Below are positions 1-6,870 of a stretch of 13,949 nucleotides of DNA, piece after piece. The first letter of the stretch is position 1. Each line of letters opens with the position of its first letter. The stretch spans positions 1-13,949 of the forward strand of contig JAUYMQ010000162.1 of NCBI GenBank assembly GCA_030698575.1. Reading direction: 5' to 3'. The position numbers and the translations under genes were made by a program. A model generated the notes under the pieces. That model was not told the DNA's origin. It saw only the letters and a program-made list of their open reading frames with translations, and did not search any database. The stretch comes from Deltaproteobacteria bacterium. Lineage in GTDB: Bacteria > JAUYMQ01.

Positions 1-1341
1 CTTGTCCTTGCGACCGTCCTGCTGGCGGTCTGGGCGAACCTGCACGCCGGCTGGATTCAGGGGATGCTGGCGCTCGGCGCTTTCGCAGGCGCCACAACCA
101 TCATTTCAATTCGCTGGCGCGCCGGCTTGGTGCGCGGAGCGCACCCGCCCTCGAGCGCGCGTGCTCTCTGGGCGGCCTGGGCCTCGGCCCTCGCGCTTTC
201 GGTGGGAACGCTCGCCATATTCAACCCCGTTGGCCCGCGCGTTCTCATGATTCCATTCACGATGGCGAGGAGCGATTTCTTTCGCACCAGGGTCACCGAG
301 TTCCTTCCCCTGCCGGCGGATAACTTCCACGCCGTGTGGGCGCTCCTGCTCCTGACCAGTGGCGCGATCTTGATCGCCGCGGCGCGCCGCCGGGCCCGGC
401 TCGACGACACGCTTGTCTTCGTCGTGTTCGCATGGAGCGCGCTGCAGGTGAACCGGCAAATGCTTCCGCTCTCCGTGATAGCGCCCGCCATCCTGGCCTC
501 TCACGCCAGGCCTCTGCTGGATGACCTGGCCGCGCGCCAGCTTCCGCGGCGGTTGGGGCGGCTGGCGGCGCCGGCGCTCCTCGTGGCGATGGCGCTGGTA
601 GCCTGGTCCGGATTCGTGCAGGGCGATCGGTTCCGTTTCGGTTTTGGGATCGACACCCGGAGCACGCCGGTGGGCGCCTTCCGTTTCATCGCGGACAACG
701 AACTTCCGGGCGAGGTGTGGAACGAGGACGCCTGGGGAGGGGCCTTCCTCTGGCGTTTCTGGCCCGAGCGCAGAAACTTTGTGGACAACCGGCTCGACGT
801 GTTCGACGAAGCGTTCTTCCGCGACGTATATCTTCCGGTACGGGACGGCCGCGAGGACTGGGAGGACATCCTCGCCCGGTACGGCGTCCGCACGCTGCTC
901 ATGGAAATCACCGAAAAGCCGATAGGAATTCAGGCACTCGCCTTCCGGAGCCCGGACTGGGCCCTGGTTTACTGGGACGATATCAGCATGATTTACGTCC
1001 GGCGGGACGCCGCGCGGGGGGCGCTGCTCGGCCGGTTCGAATACCGGACAGTCAACCCGAACGATCTCATGGCGAGCCTCGTGCACGGCGCCGCATTGCC
1101 GGATGCCATCGCCGAACTGGAGCGTGCCGCCGGTTCGACCGGGTCCTGGCGGAGCCTGAACGGGCTGGGGGTGGCTTACGGCATGGCGGGCCGTTATGCG
1201 GACGCCGCCGCTGCGTTCCGGCGAACCCTGGCGCTTCATCCCGGCTCCGACTCGGCGCGCGCCAATCTGGAGATCGCGGAGCGCCGTCTGGCGGAACGCG
1301 CTGCATCGAAGGCGGTTCGGCGCAGTGAGAAGGGATCATGA
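1..1341 (+). CDS. 5'-truncated multi-pass membrane protein with C-terminal TPR
   Basis: The reading frame is open from base 1, so the true start lies upstream; 446 residues are visible. The first ~190 residues are mostly hydrophobic with about five membrane spans. They include an N-L-H-A-G-W motif (residues 14-19) and a 'VNRQMLPL' stretch like those in polytopic membrane proteins of the glycosyltransferase/TPR type. A soluble region follows, with 'EDAWGGAFLWRFWP' and 'FVDNRLDVF' near residues 242-268. This resembles the conserved 'WGGyliWrl...DgR.DvY' block of bacterial membrane proteins with an exported C-terminal half. About residues 381-430 form one or two TPR helical repeats (GLGVAYGMAGRYADAAAAFR). 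The stop overlaps the next start by 4 nt (ATGA), so it belongs to the downstream operon. Its function is unknown. A role in envelope glycan or lipid-linked sugar transfer is only an inference; no catalytic motif is visible in the retained part. Confidence 0.85.
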   Translation, partial: LVLATVLLAVWANLHAGWIQGMLALGAFAGATTIISIRWRAGLVRGAHPPSSARALWAAWASALALSVGTLAIFNPVGPRVLMIPFTMARSDFFRTRVTEFLPLPADNFHAVWALLLLTSGAILIAAARRRARLDDTLVFVVFAWSALQVNRQMLPLSVIAPAILASHARPLLDDLAARQLPRRLGRLAAPALLVAMALVAWSGFVQGDRFRFGFGIDTRSTPVGAFRFIADNELPGEVWNEDAWGGAFLWRFWPERRNFVDNRLDVFDEAFFRDVYLPVRDGREDWEDILARYGVRTLLMEITEKPIGIQALAFRSPDWALVYWDDISMIYVRRDAARGALLGRFEYRTVNPNDLMASLVHGAALPDAIAELERAAGSTGSWRSLNGLGVAYGMAGRYADAAAAFRRTLALHPGSDSARANLEIAERRLAERAASKAVRRSEKGS

Positions 1342-2078
1342 ACGGGGACGCAGAGAAGACGAGCGTACTCTTGCACTCTGCGCCCAAGCGGGCGCCCCGG
1401 TGGGGGGTTGTCCTGATTCTATTCCTGGTCGTGGGCCTGATTCAGGCGGAGGTGGACCGCAGCGCGCCCGGGAACGACGTTCCGGTTCATATGCTCTACG
1501 TACCCTCGGGCGCGTTCCTGAAACAGAGCGCCCTCGGCTACGAGCAGGCCTGGGCCGATCTGCTCTGGTTCCGGACGATTGGCTACTACGCAGACCAGGT
1601 GACGGATAAGGGGAAGTTCGACTACCTCTACCACATGCTTGACATCATCACGACGCTCGACCCGAAGTGGCTCTACCCGCATCTGTTCGGGGGCATCACG
1701 CTCTCCCTGGAGCTGAATCGCCCCGATCTCGCGAACCAGCTGCTCGAAAAGGCGCTCTCCGAACATCCGGACGACTGGAAGGTGCCGTTTCTGATCGGCT
1801 TCAACGCTTACTTCGGCATGGGAGACCCCGCGACGGCCGCCAACTACATCGAGCGGGCCTCCCGCCTTCCGCGTTCGCCCAACTACCTGAAGGGCTTCGC
1901 CTCCCGGCTTCACGTCATGGGCGGCGGCAAGGATCGAGCGCTCCAGTTTCTGAAGGAGGTCATCCAGCAGACGGAGGATCCCGCTCTCAGGGAGCAACTC
2001 GAGAAGCGATACGAGGACATTCTCCACGGCCGGCTCGCCGGTCCTGCGGGGAACGTGAAAAGGGGAGGGGCGGGTTGA
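1338..2078 (+). CDS. Membrane-anchored TPR protein, PilG-like position
   Basis: This 246-aa protein has a basic N-terminus, one membrane anchor (about residues 22-38) and then an extracytoplasmic helical-repeat domain. Residues 54-84 carry the block 'YVPSGAFLKQSALGYEQAW' followed by ADLLWFRTIGYY, which I recognise as typical of a delta-proteobacterial family found beside ABC-2 transporters. The remainder reads as TPR-like helices (LFGGITLSLELNRPDLANQL; FGMGDPATAANYIERASRLP). The start ATG overlaps the upstream stop and has GAGAAGG a few bases before it. The stop overlaps the ABC ATPase start by one base (TGATG). Its place directly before an ABC ATPase, a permease and pilD matches pilG of Myxococcus xanthus, an accessory gene needed for pilus assembly. 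That assignment rests on gene order, not on a recognised PilG signature. Confidence 0.88.
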   Translation: MNGDAEKTSVLLHSAPKRAPRWGVVLILFLVVGLIQAEVDRSAPGNDVPVHMLYVPSGAFLKQSALGYEQAWADLLWFRTIGYYADQVTDKGKFDYLYHMLDIITTLDPKWLYPHLFGGITLSLELNRPDLANQLLEKALSEHPDDWKVPFLIGFNAYFGMGDPATAANYIERASRLPRSPNYLKGFASRLHVMGGGKDRALQFLKEVIQQTEDPALREQLEKRYEDILHGRLAGPAGNVKRGGAG

Positions 2079-3037
2079 TGGTCGCACTGAAGGTCGAGAA
2101 TCTGGTCAAGGATTTCAAGCGTTCCATCACGCTCCGGAAGGTCCGCGTGGTGGACGGGCTGAATCTCGAGATCCGCCAGGGGGAGACCTTCGGGTTCCTG
2201 GGGCCGAACGGCGCGGGCAAGACGACGACCCTCAAGTTGATCAACGGGCTGTTGCATCCCACCTCCGGCAGCATCCGGATCTTCGGTCAGGATCATCGAA
2301 ACGTCGCCGTGAAGGGGCGGGTGGGCTTCCTGCCGGAGAATCCCTACTTCTACGACTACCTGACGGCCGAGGAGTTCCTCGACTTCTATGCGCAGCTCTT
2401 CGGGATAAGGCGCGCCGACCGCAGGGTACGGGTGCGGCGCCTCCTGGAGCGAGTCGGCCTCGCGGCGCGCGCCGCCGAGCCGCTCCGCAAGTTCTCCAAG
2501 GGGATGACGCAGCGGCTGGGCATGGCGCAGGCGCTGATCAACGAGCCCGAACTGGTGATCCTCGATGAGCCGATGTCGGGGCTCGATCCGATCGGGCGGA
2601 GGGACGTGAGGAACATCATCGTGGAACTGAAGCGGGAGGGGCGGACGGTGTTCTTCAGCTCCCATCTCATTCCCGATGTCGAGATGATCTGCGATCGGGT
2701 GGGCATACTGGTGAGCGGGCGGCTCAGCGAGCAGGCCGATCTCCACCAGCGGCTCGAGATGACGAGCCCCGCCAGTGATTTGCGCGTTTCGGGAATCTCC
2801 GAGGAGACCTTCGAGCGCCTGGACGCCCTCTCGATCAGAACCGTCGTCCGCGGCCCGGAAATACTGGCGGAAGTCCCCGGCGACGGCAGCGTCGAGAAGC
2901 TCATCGACCTGGTGAGAGCGGACGGAGGCCGGATCATCTCGATCGTGCCCAAGCGCGAATCGCTCGAGTCGATCTTCCTGCGCGAGGCCGCGCCGGAGTG
3001 CACGGAAAGCTCCGAACTGGAGGTAGATAGATTTTGA
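2078..3037 (+). CDS. pilH: ABC-2 type transporter ATP-binding protein (PilH-like)
   Basis: This is a 319-aa cytoplasmic ATPase subunit. It has Walker A GPNGAGKT (residues 42-49), signature FSKGM (139-143) in place of LSGGQ, Walker B LVILDEP (159-165, catalytic E164) and H-loop SSH (194-196). The Q-loop position reads 'LPENPYFYDYLT', with Glu in place of Gln, which is common in this branch. Residues from about 225 on form the accessory C-terminal domain usual for ABC-2 exporters. The open frame extends upstream, but ATG 2078 is the start: it follows GGGGAGGGG (2062-2070) with a 7-nt spacer and overlaps the upstream stop. It pairs with the permease that overlaps its 3' end. In M. xanthus, PilH is an ABC ATPase homologue required for pilus-dependent motility and lies in the same order before pilI and pilD. 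Its transported substrate is not known from sequence. Confidence 0.95.
   Translation: MVALKVENLVKDFKRSITLRKVRVVDGLNLEIRQGETFGFLGPNGAGKTTTLKLINGLLHPTSGSIRIFGQDHRNVAVKGRVGFLPENPYFYDYLTAEEFLDFYAQLFGIRRADRRVRVRRLLERVGLAARAAEPLRKFSKGMTQRLGMAQALINEPELVILDEPMSGLDPIGRRDVRNIIVELKREGRTVFFSSHLIPDVEMICDRVGILVSGRLSEQADLHQRLEMTSPASDLRVSGISEETFERLDALSIRTVVRGPEILAEVPGDGSVEKLIDLVRADGGRIISIVPKRESLESIFLREAAPECTESSELEVDRF
3019..3023 (+). promoter_or_regulatory. Ribosome binding site selecting a TTG start
   Basis: GGAGG lies 10 nt before TTG 3034. The alternative in-frame GTG at 3040 would be 16 nt away, so the TTG that overlaps the ATPase stop (TTGA) is the better start for the permease. Confidence 0.65.
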
Positions 3038-3795
3038 AGGTGCAGGCGATAGCCGTTAACACATTTCGCGAGGCCGTCCGGGACAAGGTTCTCTACAGCC
3101 TCCTGTTCTTCGCCATCGCCCTCATCGGGGCATCGGTGGTGCTGAACCGGCTGGCCATCGGACAGCAGACGAAAATTATCACTGATCTCGGCCTTGCGAG
3201 CATCTCGATCTTCGGCACGCTGATCGCCGCGTTTGTCGGCATAGGCCTGGTCTCGAAGGAGATCGAGCGGCGAACGATCTTCACTATCGTCTCCAAACCC
3301 GTGAGCCGCGGCTGCTTCATCCTGGGGAAGTATCTGGGGCTCGTGCTGACACTGGCCGTCGAGGTCGCCATCATGTCGGCCTGCTTCCTCACAATGCTCG
3401 CGATCTATGCGGACGATCTCGTGATCCCGGCGCTCTGGGCCATCGGGCTCATCTTCATGGAGCTTTCCGTTGTAACGGCGGTGGCCATCTTCTTTTCCAG
3501 CTTCTCCACGGCTTTCCTTTCCGGACTCTTCACTATGGCTGTGTGGCTGATTGGCCACTTCACGCCGGACCTGCGTGTCTTCGGCGAGCGATCAGGGACC
3601 GCGATGCGCTGGCTCACGGAGTTCCTTTACTACGCACTGCCGAATCTGAGGAACTTCAACATCAAGGAGCAGGTGGTACACGGGATTCCGGTTGCGGCCG
3701 AGTTCATGGCACTCTCGGTAGTCTACGGCCTGGTCTATGTGTCGGTTCTCCTGGTGGTCGCGACGCTGGTATTCGAGCGGAGAGATTTCGTATGA
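3034..3795 (+). CDS. pilI: ABC-2 type transporter permease (PilI-like)
   Basis: This 253-aa integral inner-membrane protein has about six predicted spans (near residues 20-37, 54-73, 100-122, 130-153, 158-175 and 226-247). The cytoplasmic segment 'SKEIERRTIFTIVSKPVSR' (74-92) after the second span is typical of ABC-2/NosY-type permeases, as is the N-terminal amphipathic stretch 'NTFREAVRDKVLY'. It starts at TTG, overlapping the ATPase stop by 4 nt, and ends in an ATGA overlap with the next gene, so subunit stoichiometry is probably set by translational coupling. With the preceding ATPase it forms the membrane pore of the transporter. Its position corresponds to pilI of the M. xanthus pilGHI cluster. 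The symbol is given on synteny and domain type, and is less certain than the family assignment. Confidence 0.92.
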   Translation: MKVQAIAVNTFREAVRDKVLYSLLFFAIALIGASVVLNRLAIGQQTKIITDLGLASISIFGTLIAAFVGIGLVSKEIERRTIFTIVSKPVSRGCFILGKYLGLVLTLAVEVAIMSACFLTMLAIYADDLVIPALWAIGLIFMELSVVTAVAIFFSSFSTAFLSGLFTMAVWLIGHFTPDLRVFGERSGTAMRWLTEFLYYALPNLRNFNIKEQVVHGIPVAAEFMALSVVYGLVYVSVLLVVATLVFERRDFV

Positions 3796-4382
3796 CCCGG
3801 TTTCGCGGTTTCAGCGCCGCCACCCTGGTCTGCGCCGCCGGTCTGCTGCTTGTCTGGACGATCTTCCTGATGCGCGCCGAGCTGTCATGGCGGCGCGCGG
3901 AGTCGCTCATGTCAGCCGGTGAGCCGATTGCGGCCGGATCGGCTGCCCGGGGTGTGTTCGATCTTTACGTGCCCGGGAGCCCGAGGCTCGAGGACGCCTC
4001 GCACCTCATCTGGAACGCCGCGCGCGCGCAGGAGGCAGGCGGTAACGGGGACGGCGCGCTTGCCGCATACCGCGAGCTTCGGAGCGCCTGGATCGGGGCT
4101 GCTCCTCTCGGAGGCGATGGAGGATGGATCGCGCGGTGCGAGGAACGGATCGCGCGCCTGGGCGAGGAGGGCGCCCACGCGACCATGCGCGCCCCGACGC
4201 GTCCCAATGGATTCTGGGGAGTCGTCGGAGCGCTGAGCTTCGCTGCGTGGATCTGCGCGGCTGTGGGGCTGATCGCCGGGGGGATCCGGCGGGACGGTCG
4301 TCTGCGGCTCGCTGCCCTGGGCTGGGCGGGCGTGCTCGTCGCGGGCTACGCCGTCTGGATTCTGGGACTGATGCGTGCCTGA
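3792..4382 (+). CDS. Small membrane protein with TPR-like periplasmic loop
   Basis: This 196-aa protein is of unrecognised function. It has an N-terminal membrane span (about residues 8-27), a hydrophilic helical middle (about 28-138) and two C-terminal spans (about 142-161 and 170-192). The middle region has an alanine-rich helical-repeat character (RRAESLMSAGEPIAAGSAAR; HLIWNAARAQEAGGNGDGAL; AAYRELRSAW). It matches the pattern of a family I associate with the same ABC-2 pair in Geobacter-type genomes. The frame is open further upstream, but ATG 3792 is chosen because it overlaps the permease stop (ATGA) and has GGAGAG (3779-3784) 7 nt before it. Co-translation with the transporter suggests it is an accessory or scaffold subunit of that complex (inference). 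Confidence 0.85.
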   Translation: MTRFRGFSAATLVCAAGLLLVWTIFLMRAELSWRRAESLMSAGEPIAAGSAARGVFDLYVPGSPRLEDASHLIWNAARAQEAGGNGDGALAAYRELRSAWIGAAPLGGDGGWIARCEERIARLGEEGAHATMRAPTRPNGFWGVVGALSFAAWICAAVGLIAGGIRRDGRLRLAALGWAGVLVAGYAVWILGLMRA

Positions 4383-4400
4383 CGCAGTTCGGTGGGTGTG

Positions 4401-4409
4401 TGCTATAGC
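4401..4409 (+). promoter_or_regulatory. Possible extended -10 promoter before pilD (weak)
   Basis: The 71-nt gap between the small membrane protein and pilD contains TGCTATAGC, which fits an extended -10 element (TGn followed by TATAGC). No convincing -35 is present. Read-through from the upstream operon would also explain pilD expression. Nothing else is recognisable in the gap apart from the pilD ribosome site (GGAG at 4445-4448). Confidence 0.2.
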
Positions 4410-4453
4410 TGACGGGCGCATCCCCCCGTTGTGTAGCTCCTCCGGGAGAGAAC

Positions 4454-5227
4454 ATGGCCTGGCCGTTCGTGACTGTTGCCGCCATTTTCGGCGCGATCAT
4501 CGGAAGCTTTCTGAATGTCGTCATTGCGAGGCTCCCGGCCGACGAGTCCATTGTGCGCCCGGGGTCGCGGTGCCCCGGATGCGGTCGCCCGATTGCCTCG
4601 CACGACAACATTCCAGTTCTCTCCTATTTGCTGCTGAGGGGCCGCTGCAGAAACTGCCGGACGCGCATCTCGATCCGCTACCCGCTGGTCGAGCTGCTTA
4701 CGGCGGCCGCCTTCGCGTTCTCGTACCACTGGTTCGGACCGACGCTGGATCTCGCCGCGGCGCTCGTTCTTCTGTCGGCGCTCATCGCGATCACCTTCAT
4801 TGATCTCGATCATCGCATCATTCCGAACGAGATCAGTCTTCCCGGAATCCCGGTGGGCTTCCTCTTCGGCTCGATGCGCCCGTCGGTCGGATTCGCCGAC
4901 GCCGGCCTGGGGGTCCTTCTCGGCGGAGGCGCGTTGTTCGCCCTGGCCTACGGCTACGAGAAGATTCGCGGGCGGGAAGGAATGGGAATGGGCGACGTCA
5001 AGCTTCTGGCGATGATCGGCGGCTTCATGGGGTGGCAGGGAGTCCTGGTGACCCTCGTGGTGGGTTCCTTCGTGGGATCGGCGGTCGGCATCGCGTTCAT
5101 GATCCGGGAGCGCGGGACCCTGCAGTACGCCGTTCCCTTCGGGCCCTTCCTGGCGCTGGGGGCCGCGTTTTACCTCTTCTGGGGTGCGGAGCTCTTCGAA
5201 TGGTACCTTCAGGCGACTCACCTGTAA
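4454..5227 (+). CDS. pilD: Type IV prepilin peptidase / N-methyltransferase
   Basis: This 257-aa polytopic inner-membrane aspartic protease (peptidase A24 family) cleaves prepilin leaders after Gly and methylates the new N-terminus. The N-terminal region has the GSFLNVVI(A)R motif (17-26) and a zinc-type four-cysteine cluster, C40-x2-C43 and C65-x2-C68, typical of bifunctional PilD enzymes. The catalytic aspartates lie in 'TFIDLDHRIIPN' (D117/D119) and in the G-x-G-D motif 'GMGMGDVKL' (D181). Its length is normal for the family. It ends inside the histidine kinase gene (28-nt overlap), so peptidase and regulators are probably co-expressed. Its substrates are plausibly the four pilin-like proteins encoded 3-8 kb downstream, all of which carry Gly-plus-hydrophobic-helix cleavage sites. 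Confidence 0.97.
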   Translation: MAWPFVTVAAIFGAIIGSFLNVVIARLPADESIVRPGSRCPGCGRPIASHDNIPVLSYLLLRGRCRNCRTRISIRYPLVELLTAAAFAFSYHWFGPTLDLAAALVLLSALIAITFIDLDHRIIPNEISLPGIPVGFLFGSMRPSVGFADAGLGVLLGGGALFALAYGYEKIRGREGMGMGDVKLLAMIGGFMGWQGVLVTLVVGSFVGSAVGIAFMIRERGTLQYAVPFGPFLALGAAFYLFWGAELFEWYLQATHL

Positions 5228-6870
5228 GCGTCTGGTCGAGTCTTCGCACGGAGATCGTGCTCAAGGTCATCGTGCTCACAGTCACGACCGTGCTGCTCGT
5301 GTCGGTTGTCGCTTTCAAGATTCTCGAGCTGGAGGTATTTCGCCAGCGCCTCGACGCCGCGCGGCAGGTCATCGTGACCCTGCACCACGAGCTGACCAAC
5401 CGGGATCCGATGGGAGGCGCCTCCCAAGCGGAGAACCTGGCCGAGGCCCGGCGGATCACGACGCAGCTCCTGCGGGCGGGCAATCTCCAGTCGCTCTATC
5501 TCGTTGATCCCGCCGGCCGTGTGATCGCCCACTCCGATCCCGAGCGCCTGAAGGAGTTTGCCCGCGATCCGCTTGTGGCGCGGGCGCTCGAGACGGGCGC
5601 CACGGTCACGACGCTGCGCGATAGTCCCGCCTGGTTCCTCGGGATGCTGACAAACCTCACGGTGGACGAGGACGTTCAGATCGCCATGCCGCTGGCCACA
5701 CCGTCCGGAGAGACCATCGTGGGCGTGGCGGTGGTCCCCCTGGGAGATGTGAAGCGGTCGGTGACGCAGAGCCTCAAGGTTCTCATCGCCTTCATTGCCC
5801 TTGATGCCTTCATCGTCGTGATCTTCGGAAGCTGGTTTCTCTCACGCGCGCTCGTGCGCCCGCTCGACCACCTTTCCTCGGCAGCGAATGCGATTGCGGG
5901 AGGGAATCTCCGCCAGAAGGTCGGCGCAGGGAAACGAAACGAGATCGGGGCCCTGGGAAGAGCCTTCAACCTCATGACGGACAGACTGCGGGAGAGCAGT
6001 GATCGCATCGATGAGCAGATAGAACGCCTGCAGGAGGCCAACGCCGAGTTGGCGCGCGCGCAGGCGGATCTTATTCGGAGCGAGAAGCTGGCCTCGGTCG
6101 GGCGCCTGGCGGCGGGTGTGGCGCACGAGGTGGGCAACCCTCTCAGCTCGATCCTCGGGCTGACCGATATTCTCCTGAAGGGCGGCGGCACCGGATTCGA
6201 GCTGCCCGACGAAGCGCGGGAACATGCGGCGCAGATCCGCAACGAGACCGAGCGGATCCACCGGATCATCCGCCGGCTTCTCGACTTCTCCCGCCCTTCA
6301 CAAGCGGAGATTCTCGAGGTGAGCGTGAACGACGTTGTCCAGGAAACGCTGGCCCTGACGGAGCCAATGGCGGATCTGTGGGAGGTGAGGGTGCGCCTCG
6401 ATCTGGACCGTTCGGCGCCGAAGGCCATGACCGATACGGCGCTGCTGCAGCAGGCGCTCATGAACCTGATTGTCAACGCCGCCCAGGCGATGCCGGACGG
6501 CGGAACGCTCTCGATCTCGAGCCGGGCCATTGTCTTCGAAGGCGCGGAAAGGGCGTTGGCCCGGCGTGCCGACGATCCCCCCGCGGCCGACTACGGCGTG
6601 CGGCGGCGATCCGGGAGCGGGCTGCGGCCCGGCGATGCCGCCGTTGAGCTGGTAGTGGCTGACACGGGACACGGAATCCCGCCCGAGCTGCTCCCCCACG
6701 TGTTCGACCCCTTCGTCACGACGAAGGAGCCGGGGCGGGGTACGGGCCTCGGTCTCGCCGTCGTACACAGCATCGTCGACATGCTTCAGGGCAAGGTGCG
6801 CGTGAAAAGCGATGCGGGCAAGGGCGCGGTCTTCACGCTGATGCTGCCGGGTGTGAGGGAGACCTCATGA
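5200..6870 (+). CDS. Membrane sensor histidine kinase (cache-like sensor, HAMP, HisKA, HATPase)
   Basis: This 556-aa kinase has TM1 (about 19-39), an extracytoplasmic sensor of about 150 residues and TM2 (about 194-214). These are followed by HAMP (about 216-266), a coiled-coil linker, DHp with the phospho-acceptor in 'AAGVAHEVGNPLSS' (H309), and the ATPase domain. ATPase motifs are the N-box 'MNLIVNAAQAM' (N426), G1 'DTGHGIP' (D488), F-box 'FDPFVTTKEPG' and G2 GTGLGL (514-519). The sensor contains 'LYLVDPAGRVIAHSDP' and 'GETIVGVAVVPLGDV', as in Cache-type domains. ATG 5200 is chosen over the longer open frame because GGAG (5188-5191) precedes it by 8 nt; it overlaps pilD by 28 nt. The stop overlaps the response regulator start (ATGA). 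The likely role is as cognate kinase of that regulator. Canonical PilS has six TM segments, so this is PilS-like by context, not by architecture. Confidence 0.95.
   Translation: MVPSGDSPVSVWSSLRTEIVLKVIVLTVTTVLLVSVVAFKILELEVFRQRLDAARQVIVTLHHELTNRDPMGGASQAENLAEARRITTQLLRAGNLQSLYLVDPAGRVIAHSDPERLKEFARDPLVARALETGATVTTLRDSPAWFLGMLTNLTVDEDVQIAMPLATPSGETIVGVAVVPLGDVKRSVTQSLKVLIAFIALDAFIVVIFGSWFLSRALVRPLDHLSSAANAIAGGNLRQKVGAGKRNEIGALGRAFNLMTDRLRESSDRIDEQIERLQEANAELARAQADLIRSEKLASVGRLAAGVAHEVGNPLSSILGLTDILLKGGGTGFELPDEAREHAAQIRNETERIHRIIRRLLDFSRPSQAEILEVSVNDVVQETLALTEPMADLWEVRVRLDLDRSAPKAMTDTALLQQALMNLIVNAAQAMPDGGTLSISSRAIVFEGAERALARRADDPPAADYGVRRRSGSGLRPGDAAVELVVADTGHGIPPELLPHVFDPFVTTKEPGRGTGLGLAVVHSIVDMLQGKVRVKSDAGKGAVFTLMLPGVRETS

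Noticed and set aside
106-1239. A 377-codon open frame on the minus strand
   Set aside because: It is antisense to the membrane/TPR protein, with proline/arginine/glycine-rich composition and no domain recognised.
5032-5199. Longer N-terminal extension of the histidine kinase
   Set aside because: The extension overlaps the conserved end of pilD, lacks a ribosome site, and adds no sensible domain before TM1. ATG 5200 is well supported.
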